Shown here: positions 56,060 to 64,000 of the stretch, in pieces | Layout of the letters: each line of letters opens with the position of its first letter | How positions within the stretch are numbered: the stretch's first letter is position 1 | Source: Candidula unifasciata | Taxonomy: Eukaryota; Mollusca; Gastropoda; Stylommatophora; Geomitridae | Direction: 5' to 3' | Length of the DNA stretch: 64,000 bases | Assembly: GCA_905116865.2 (NCBI GenBank) | Contig: CAJHNH020001150.1 | Span: 131,231 to 195,230, forward strand | Position numbers and translations under genes: made by a program | Notes under the pieces: generated by a model | What the model was told of the DNA's origin: nothing | Seen by the model: the letters and a program-made list of their open reading frames with translations, nothing else | Databases searched by the model: none

Positions 56060-59000
56060 TACATTAGTCCTATATTTCTTCCAGCTGTAACATATAGTAT
56101 ACTATAGTCGTATATATCTCCAAACTGTAGAATATGCTATATACTTCTCAACTGTAGTCGTATATTTCTCCCACATGTAGAATATGATACATACTTCCCT
56201 TAGCTAATCATATATTCCACCTAACTTTAGAATATTTCCACTGCTCTTCTTTGGTGGTATGTTTCTCCCACCATAGAATATATCCACTTGTCTACTGTAG
56301 TCATATAGGACCTAATTCTCCCATCTGTAGAATGTGATAATACTTCTCTCCTGCAGACGTGTATTTCTCGGAACTTTAGAAAATTATATATATTTATCTA
56401 CTGTAGTCGAATATTTATCCAAACTGTAGAATATGGTATGTACTTCTCTACTGTAGTCGTGTTTATTCCCCAACTGTAGAAGATGATATATATACTTCTC
56501 TACTGTAGTCGTGTTTATTCCCTAACTGTAGAAGATGATATATATACTTCTCTACTTCAGTCGTATATTTCTCCCACCTGTAGAATATGATATGTACTTC
56601 TCTCCTGTAGTCTTATACTTCTCCCAAGTGTAAGATATGATAAGTACTTCTCTGCTGTACTAGTTTATTTCTCCCAACTGTAGAATATGGTATATACTTC
56701 TCTACTGTAGTCGTGTATTTCTCCCAACTGTAGAATATGGTATATACTTCTCTACTGTTGTTGTGTATTTCTCCCAACTGTAGAATATGGTTTATACTTC
56801 TCTACTGTAGTCGTGTATTTCTCCCAACTGTAGAATATGGTATATACTTCTCTACTGTAGTCATGTATTTCTCCCAACTGTAGAATATGGTATATACTTC
56901 TCTACTGAAGTCGTGTATTTCTCCCAACTGTAGAATATGACATGTAATTCTCTACAATAGTCGTTTATTTCTACCAGCTGTAGAATATTAAAAATGTTTC
57001 TCTACGATAGTCATATTTTTCACCCACCCAGGGTAGAATATGATTTATATACTTCTCTACTGTGGTCATGTACTTCTCCAAAATGCAGAATATGATATGT
57101 ACTTCTCTTCTGTAGTCGTATTTTCTCCTCTAACTCCATGACGTTTCAAAAAAAATATTTCAATTTATGTGCTTCTCTACTGTAGTCTGTATATTCAGCT
57201 CTTGAAGTATGGATGCATTTGTTCTTTTCCTAACTGTAGTAGAACCTGTCTGGTATATTGAACTTCTCTGTTTCCCTTGTTTGTAAGTGTCCAGGTCTAG
57301 TATGTTTGCAATGGGAAAGATCTCTTTCAACACCTTTGTAAAATATAATTTATTCAGTTGTTTTAGTGCTTGAAGAGCAATTGATAGTCGTTATTTCATG
57401 TGTCACCATTGTTGGTAACCAGTGACCAAGATATTCGAAATTTTCCACGACTTCCAACTGTAAATATCCATGGCAGTTTTGTTTGTATGTTTGTTATGCT
57501 GTCTCTGTTATGATTTTCACTAGTCTTTGGAGTATACATTTTGTGATGTTATAGTAATACTGTATCATCAGTTCTTACAATACTGTAAAATGGTATATGC
57601 TTCTCTATTATAGTCGTATACTTCTTACAACTGTAAAATATGGTATATGCTTCTCTATCATAGTCGTATACTTCTTACAACTGTAAACATGCACTTCTCT
57701 ATCATAGTCGTATACTTCTTACAACTGTAAAATATGGTATATGCTTCTCTATTATAGTCGTATACTTCTTACAACTGTAAACATGCACTTCTCTATCATA
57801 GTCGTATACTTCTTACAACTGTAAAATATGGTATATGCTTCTCTATTATAGTCGTATACTTCTTACAACTGTAAAATATGGTATATGCTTCTCTATTATA
57901 GTCGTATACTTCTTACAACTGTAAAATATGGTATATGCTTCTCTATCATAGTCGTATACTTCTTACAACTGTAAAATATGGTATATGCTTCTCTGTCATA
58001 GTCGTATACTTCTTACAACTGTAAAATATGGTATATGCTTCTCTGTCATAGTCGTATACTTCTTACAACTGTAAAATATGGTATATGCTTTTCTTCTTAC
58101 AACTGTAAAATATGGTATATGCTTCTCTATCATAGTCGTATACTTCTTACAACTGTAAAATATGGTATATGCTTCTCTATCATAGTCGTATACTTCTTAC
58201 AACTGTAAAATATGGTATATGCTTCTCTGTCATAGTCGTATACTTCTTACAACTGTAAAATATGGTATATAGCGTATACTTCTTCTGTAATAGTCGTATA
58301 TGCTTTCTATACGTATACTTGTACAACTGTATGGTATGCACTTCTCTATCATAGTCGTATACTTCTTACAACTGTAAAATATGGTATATGCTTCTCTATC
58401 ATGGTCGTATACTTCTTACAACTGTAAAATATGGTATATGCTTCTCTATCATAGTCGTATACTTCTTACAACTGTAAAATGTGGCATGCACTTCTCTATC
58501 ATAGTCGTATACTTCTTACAACTGTAAAATATGGTATATGCTTCTCTATCATAGTCGTATACTTCTTACAACTGTAAACATGCACTTCTCTATCATAGTC
58601 GTATACTTCTTACAACTGTAAAATATGGTATATGCTTCTCTATCATAGTCGTATACTTCTTACAACTGTAAACATGCACTTCTCTATCATAGTCGTATAC
58701 TTCTTACAACTGTAAACATGCACTTCTCTATCATAGTCGTATACTTCTTACAACTGTAAACATGCACTTCTCTACTGAGGTCTTTTATTTCTCCCAGGTG
58801 TAGAATATGATACATACTTCTCTACTATAGCCATATATTACTCCCAGGTGTAGAATACATGCACCGCTCTACTGTAGTCATTTTTTTCTTCCAACCATAG
58901 AATTTATCTACTTGTCTTCTGTAGTTGTATATTTCATCCAAATGTAGAATATGATACATACTTCTCTACTACAGTCATTTATTTTTCTAAATTTTAGAAA

Positions 59001-59940
59001 ATGATATATATTTATTTACTGTAGTCATATTTTTCTCACAAGTGTTGAATATGGTATATACTTCTGTAGTCAAAAATTTCTTCCAACTATAAAAGATTAT
59101 ATATTTTTCTCTACTATAGTCATTTATTCCTCCCACCTGTAGAATATAATATGTACTTCTCTTCTGTAGTCTTATTGATACTTCTCCTAGCACTAGAATA
59201 TTTCCACTTTACTACTGTCGTTGTAGTTTTTTCCTAGCTTTAGATAAAATGAAACATACTTTGCTACTATAGTCATATATTCCTTCTACCTATGGAATAT
59301 GTACTTCTCTAATATAGTTGTATATTTATCTTAAACGTAAAATTTTATATATACTTCTCTACTAAAGTGATATATTTCTCCCACTTGTAGAATAATGTAT
59401 GTACTTCACTACTGTAATTGTATTTTTCTCTCATCTGTAGAAGATGGTTTCTACTTCTCTGCTGTAGTCATATTTTTCTAGCAGTTGTAGAATATGATAT
59501 ATACTTCTCTACTGTAGTCGTATACTTCTCTGAGTTGAAGAATATATTAACTTTCTACTGTAGTTATATTTTTCTCCCAGCTGTAAAATATGGTATTTAC
59601 TTCTCTACTGTAGTAATATATTTCTCCAAAATGTATAATATTTTTAATTCTCTTCTGTAGTCATATATTTCTCCCAGCTGTAGAATATTTCTACTTCTCT
59701 ATTGTATTCGTAAATTTCTCCCAACTGTACAATATTTTCACTTTTCTAGTCATAGATTTCTCCCAACTGAAGAATACATCTTCTTCTCTACTGCAGTCGT
59801 ATATTTCTTCCAACTGTAGAATATGATATATACTTTTCTACTGTGTAATATAATTCTCCAAACTGTAGAAAATGATATGTTCTTTTCTACTAAAGTCCTT
59901 TTTTTCTCCCATCTTGAGAATAGGATATGTACTTCTATGT
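56060..59940. repeat. 50-bp minisatellite, 3.9 kb, with a homogenised block
   Basis: Unit CTACTGTAGTCGTGTATTTCTCCCAACTGTAGAATATGGTATATACTTCT (56701, 56751). Between 57590 and 58760 the variant with GTATACTTCTTACAACTGTAAAATATGG is nearly identical from copy to copy and alternates with a shortened 37-bp form that contains GTAAACATGCACTTC. On both sides units are diverged. The LINE fragment at 57180-57575 borders the homogenised block. Confidence 0.95.
57180..57575 (-). pseudogene. RTE-like LINE fragment within the 50-bp array, antisense
   Basis: The minus strand reads MYTPKTSENHNRDSITNIQT, a broken VENFEYLGHWLPTMVTHEI near 57400-57450, ALKALKQLN near 57380, and RKRTNASILQELNI near 57200. This is the C-terminal half of an RTE-type RT (FKYLGS...EI..R...A, then T...I). 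Several frameshifts. Confidence 0.6.
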
Positions 59941-60111
59941 AAAACGTTAAAATAATCATGCAAGTAAGCGATGAGAAGATGAGACAATAGAGAACGGTTA
60001 AAGCATTGACAAAAAGGAATGAATGATACCCCCAAAACATAGAAGAGGCCCTGCGACCCGCCGAGGCATGAATGGGATGGAAAGTCACTCTCTTTCTGCA
60101 CAAGTATCTGT
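59941..60111. other. Short unassigned stretch between arrays
   Basis: Contains CCTGCGACCCGCCGAGGCATG and no recognisable frame. It may be the far end of the LINE relic on its right, in another orientation. Confidence 0.3.
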
Positions 60112-60232
60112 AGTATTGTTCCTCTGTAGTGTTGTTCCTCTGTAATGTTGTTCCTCTGTAGTATTGTTTGTCTGTAGTATTGTTTGTCTGTAGTATTGTT
60201 TGTCTGTAGTATTGTTTGTCTGTGGTATTGTC
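60112..60232. repeat. 16-bp minisatellite
   Basis: TGTTTGTCTGTAGTAT and TGTTCCTCTGTAGTGT copies at 16-bp steps, ending at the LINE fragment. A related 18-bp form resumes at 61135. Confidence 0.9.
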
Positions 60233-60239
60233 TGTTTGT

Positions 60240-60950
60240 GTAATCTTTAAATATGACAGCACAAGGCAGGCTGTGGTGGGCAGAATAAGGCGTCTGAAAC
60301 CTGGGAATCAACACAGCAAGAGGACAAGCTGGGAACAACCTCCTTGGTTGAACGCTGATGAAGAAAAGATTTGTGCAGACAAACAATGTGCGATAAGTAA
60401 GTGGCAGAACGCTAGAAAAAGAGGGATGCCTAGTCTGATTACATTCTGTTTTTAAAACTAGATATTGACAAAATGACCGAAAGTTTCAAAACTGTTGTGA
60501 AGAGAGTAAAAAGGGAAAAGTGGGCAGAACTATGTGAATAGATGAGCAGAGACAAGTCATTAAAACCTTTCTAGTGACTCCACAAGAGCATGAATGAGGC
60601 AGGGAAGAGCAGAGGCATTCCTGACTTCCAGACCACAGACTTTTCCTGGCATAGATCAGATGAAAATAATGGCAAGGCTCTATTCGCCCACTATCCAGAA
60701 CAGAGTGAGCAGAAAAAAACAGCAAAGAAACATGTCTAGAACAGCCATCTCAGATATGTGTAAGACCCAGGAAGTCAATAATGACTGTCAATGAAATTAA
60801 GGCTGCACTACCATGAGCAAACAACAGCGCACCAGGTCTAGATGGCAAACGATACGAAGATGTACAAATGACATTTAAAATAACTTTCAAGCCACAGTTG
60901 CAGATGACTTAAGCTATATAGATTAGCAACGAAAATATTAGGATAGCTAA
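60240..60950 (+). pseudogene. LINE linker and RT start
   Basis: The frame gives VVGRIRRLKPGNQHSKRTSW, EQPPWLNADEEKICADKQCA and ISKWQNARKRG near 60280-60425, then TESFKTVVKRVKREKWAELC near 60475-60535, and a broken MTVNEIKAAL with NNSAPGLDGKRYED near 60780-60860, the start of the RT domain. It was inserted within a short-unit array of the TGTTTGTCTGTAG type. Confidence 0.7.
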
Positions 60951-61134
60951 CAGTAGGAAGCAGTAAGCCTTATCAGTGCTAGGGTAATAGCCAAAAACAG
61001 GGCTAGTTAATATCAGTAAAGATAAAACACATGTTCAGTGTTCTCCCTCTTAAATAATATAAAAAACAAAAACAGCCAACTAAGCTAGTGCTGAACAGGA
61101 AAATATTGTGTCAAGAAAACAATCCAAAAATGTA

Positions 61135-61560
61135 GGTACTGTTTGTCTGTAGCGTTGTTTGTATCTGTAGTATTGTTTGTATCCTTGTCATTGTTTGTAT
61201 CTGTAGTATTGTTTGTATCCTTGTTATTGTTTGTATCTGTACTATTGTTTGTATCTGTGATATTGTTTGTATCTGTGATATTGTTTGCATAGGTAGTAGT
61301 GTTTGTATCTCTTGTATTGTTTATATCTGTATTATTATTTAATTGTAGTACTGTTTGTATCTGAAGTATTGTTTGTTTGTTTTTTAGTCTGTAGTATTGT
61401 TTATATATGTTCTATTGTTTCTATCTGTAGTATTATGTATTTCTGAAGTACTGTTTATCTGTTGCTTCCTTTGACAGTAGTTTTGTTTTGTCTGTTGTAT
61501 TATTTAGCTGCAGTATTGTTTGTCTGTTGTATTGTTTTTTGTTATAATATATGCAGTTTT
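61135..61560. repeat. 18-bp minisatellite, right part of the split array
   Basis: Copies of ATTGTTTGTATCTGTAGT with frequent changes. It matches the array at 60112-60232 except for two extra bases per unit. Confidence 0.85.
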
Positions 61561-61690
61561 CATAAACTAAATTAGAGGATGACAAGTATCTGTTGGGGAA
61601 CATGTGCAGTTTTTAGAAACTATTTTAAAGGATGTTAACCATTGGAAATAAAAATAAATCTCATTATTTTTGTTTTCACTTTCCTGGCAG

Positions 61691-61855
61691 GAACAAAAGT
61701 CTGTCTTCAAAGGTAATGTTACCAGGGAACAGACAAGTGGTTGCAGAGAAAGTAAGGTTCCAGGAATAGACTGGAGCCGTCAGCTGGAAACAGAAAGACT
61801 GGCAGCACAGCCACATCTTCTCTACACACAGCAGTGGCAACAAAATCAGATATTG
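61691..61855 (+). CDS. Candidate exon 3 of the PG-rich/ciliary-type gene
   Basis: A strong acceptor (TTTTTGTTTTCACTTTCCTGGCAG, last base 61690) and a donor (ATTG|GTAGGTTT) bound exactly 55 codons, phase 0 at both ends, matching the phase-0 end of the 55956 exon. The peptide reads EQKSVFKGNVTREQTSGCRE, SKVPGIDWSRQLETERLAAQ and PHLLYTQQWQQNQIL. The PHLL...W..N..L segment recalls the region before the PG repeats in LEXM/CIMAP-type ciliary proteins; this is an inference from memory. No further exon was found to 64000, so the gene probably continues outside the window. Confidence 0.55.
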
Positions 61856-61899
61856 GTAGGTTTCCGTGACAACAGAATCCGATGTTGGTGGGTTTCCAT

Positions 61900-62360
61900 G
61901 ACAATGGCAGTCAGTTAGTCATAAAACTATGAATGGTGTTTTGTCATATACAGCAGCAGTTATCATGGTCAGTGTCATCATTAAGTAGCAGCTCCTTTAC
62001 AAAACATTGCTCCCATCACAGCCTACATGAAAGAAACACTGTCCATCACCAGCTCTTCCACCTCATGCATTCTACCGCCCCATGTGTCTTTGATTTCCTG
62101 TGCCCATATTCCTTTTGGTTGGTCACTATGTATCTTATCCAGTACAATTCCCTCCCCTAAGTTATTTCAAAGCAACAGCAGTCATTGAGTCGTAAAACTA
62201 TGAAATGTATGTTTTCCTATAAAACAGATTAAGTCTGGCATAAAACTATGAAATGTATGTTTTCCCGAACAACAGGGTCAGTGAGTTATAAAACTGTGAA
62301 TTGCATGCTTTCCCATACAACAAAGTCAGTGAGTCATAAAAGTGTGAATCGTATGTTTTC
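61900..62360. repeat. About 50-bp degenerate repeat
   Basis: Words AGTCATAAAACTATGAA, GTATGTTTTCC and ACAACAGGGTCAGTGAGT recur at roughly 50-bp steps, best between 62180 and 62360, with one early copy at 61905. The stretch between (61990-62160) is unique-looking and unassigned. Confidence 0.75.
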
Positions 62361-62446
62361 ATGTAAATAAAAAAGTGTCTCCTATCTTCAGCATGCACTA
62401 ACAGATGATGGCAGAAGTGAAATTAAAAACTAAAAGTTCAACATCA

Positions 62447-62710
62447 TGCAAAAGCTGCTGATATCTTCAACATCATGCAAAAACTGCTGATATCTTCAAC
62501 ATTACACAAAAGCTGCTGATATCTTCAACATCACACAAAAGCTGCTGATATCTTCAACATCACACAAAAGCTGTTGATATCTTCAACATCACGCAAAAGC
62601 TGCTGATATCTTCAACATCATGCAAAAGCTGGTGATATCTTCAACATCACACAAAAGCTGCTGATATCTTCAACATCACGCAAAAGCTGCTAATATCTTA
62701 AACATCATAA
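62447..62710. repeat. 29-bp minisatellite, about nine copies
   Basis: CTGCTGATATCTTCAACATCACACAAAAG repeats at 29-bp steps. Confidence 0.95.
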
Positions 62711-62916
62711 AAAATGTTCATGTTTATGTTTATTCGAAGGATCAGCATCATAGCACATGGATGTAACCCAAAAGTGCTCCATTCTACTTCTAACTCAAGC
62801 CTGAGTCTGAAGAATCTCATCACAGTGCACGGACTCAGTTGCACCCACGAGGATCCTGACCTGAAATACTTTGGGTAGATTTTTTTTAAACTACAAATTT
62901 TGCCTTGGCAGTGCCA
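62711..62916. other. Unassigned spacer
   Basis: About 200 bases between the 29-bp array and the MITE, without a recognisable gene or repeat. Confidence 0.4.
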
Positions 62917-62920
62917 TTAA

Positions 62921-63057
62921 CTCTTTGAGTCCCAGGGGGTTTAGCATCACAGGCCCAGGGGTAGTAAAGAAAGTAATAAAATCCCCGCATCATGCGTTCA
63001 TTGGGTGTCTAGGTAGGAACATATGAACGTATGATGCGTTCCTTGGGACTCAAAGAG
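62921..63057. mobile_element. 137-bp piggyBac-type MITE
   Basis: The element starts CTCTTTGAGTCCCAGGG and ends CCTTGGGACTCAAAGAG, a 17-bp inverted repeat with one mismatch, and is flanked by TTAA at 62917-62920 and 63058-63061. TTAA target and the CCC-containing end are typical of piggyBac. No transposase. The inner TGATGCGTTC words form a second, imperfect inverted pair. Confidence 0.85.
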
Positions 63058-63149
63058 TTAAGCTACTAGGCTACTCTTTACGATTTCAAACTGCTAATGG
63101 ATTTTTTTACATGCACAACAATACACACTGGTGTATGATATTACTACCC

Positions 63150-64000
63150 AGCTTGTGGCGCGGTGATTTCGGTCACAGGCATGAGGCAAAGTTAAGTCTG
63201 ATGTGAGGTGTATAAGGAGATACTCCGTACCCCACTCGGGCACCAGTCCTTCACTGGTTTTACGGAACCTCATGCAAGACTACTGTTGCACGTCCCCGTC
63301 GTGCGCCTCGGATAATGTCTCAAATGAGCATTAACAGAGTTGGCAGGGGATCTCGGAGCTGGCGGCCCCCAGAGGTGTAGTGTCCTTTCTGGCTCTCACC
63401 AGCCCGCCCCCAAACGCATGGGTAAAAAGTCTAACAGAACTCAAAATTGCTTGCTAAATGTACCATCAAATGACAACTCTTGGTTAAAATTCGGGAGGGA
63501 ATTTAAAACTGTGCTGCTGAGACTCAACCCTGACCGAGAGATTTACCCGCAGCCAAGACGAGAAACATCTCTTGTGGGCGACTTCTCGCAGCAAGATCCT
63601 ACCTACGTACATCCTCTGTCAATCCTCTGTGTCGTCGTCACCGCGCTGAGGTACACCACGGCAGCAACTTTTCATATGCTGGTTTGGAAATAATGTCCGA
63701 CAAAGTTATACCCCACGGCACACATGCAAGCTCAGAGTCCGACGATCATAATTTGTACCGATTAGAGAAAGTCCGAATGTCCGTATCCACTGGTCCAACT
63801 CGCCCGAGTGTTGGGACCAAACAGGTGAAGCCACGCCTGACGCATTTTGCTTCCCAATTTTGTCGTGCTAAGGGGCACAGCTGAAAAAAACGTTAAAGGT
63901 GTCTAACGTAAGATGAAAAAAGAATGTACCTATTTGTGTGGCCACAAACGTCCTAGACCTGCGGGCTGCTCCCCGCTGATCTCCGGAGAGCGCAGCCTTG
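63150..64000. other. GC-richer unassigned end segment, possible 5' part of a retroelement
   Basis: Base composition becomes balanced to the window end. Two plus-strand frames overlap (63340-63693 and 63684-63884): the first reads GKKSNRTQNCLLNVPSNDNS, WLKFGREFKTVLLRLNPDRE, and the second IPHGTHASSESDDHNLYRLE. Neither has a recognised domain. A shift between them, not a clean gene, and the sudden GC rise suggest an element 5' end, but this is a guess. Confidence 0.35.

Overview
The window looks like a chromosome piece from an invertebrate animal, most likely a mollusc and perhaps a gastropod. The evidence is indirect: introns with GT..AG signals, no bacterial gene layout, very heavy tandem-repeat content, and debris of non-LTR retrotransposons, hAT, Merlin/ISXO2-like and piggyBac-like DNA transposons and Ty3/gypsy elements. 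No tRNA, rRNA, CRISPR or bacterial operon was seen. Family names come from reading motifs by eye, not from database searches.

Layout. 1-6197 is two satellites, a 46-bp unit grading into a 13-bp unit. 6198-8868 is a broken RNase H-type LINE split by a 506-bp non-autonomous hAT element. 8869-17995 is a 9.1-kb CA-linked satellite superfamily in subfamily blocks. 18033-18798 is the best long coding stretch, probably a last exon. 19000-22540 holds a SINE-like element with target duplications, hAT debris, an antisense LINE 3' end and a 40-bp minisatellite open in all three forward frames. 22660-25110 is a CA-rich block plus an antisense LINE. 25115-28480 is a minus-strand LTR element with a tRNA-Lys-type primer-binding site and no visible gag-pol. 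28530-34020 carries LINE debris, a 35-bp minisatellite and a decayed gypsy-type element. 34646-34925 is an internally deleted ISXO2-like transposase. 34993-38674 is a long hAT element related to the 506-bp one. 38801-45000 holds a gag-like fragment and more minisatellites.

Three short plus-strand exons (45130-45259, 55956-56046, 61691-61855) join in compatible phases. They may form one gene with introns of about 10.7 and 5.6 kb filled with repeats and LINE pieces; the peptide faintly recalls PG-rich ciliary/sperm-tail proteins. Inside the first intron, on the opposite strand, two further exons (54861-54680 and 53936-53801) join in phase and end in a stop codon, suggesting a nested antisense gene. 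The rest of 45-63 kb is tandem arrays, several interrupted by LINE fragments, and a 137-bp piggyBac-type MITE.

The most interesting points are the hAT pair sharing ends and subterminal repeats, the coding-poor LTR element with repeated primer-site modules, a conserved core that always borders a long microsatellite, and the paired sense/antisense exon chains.
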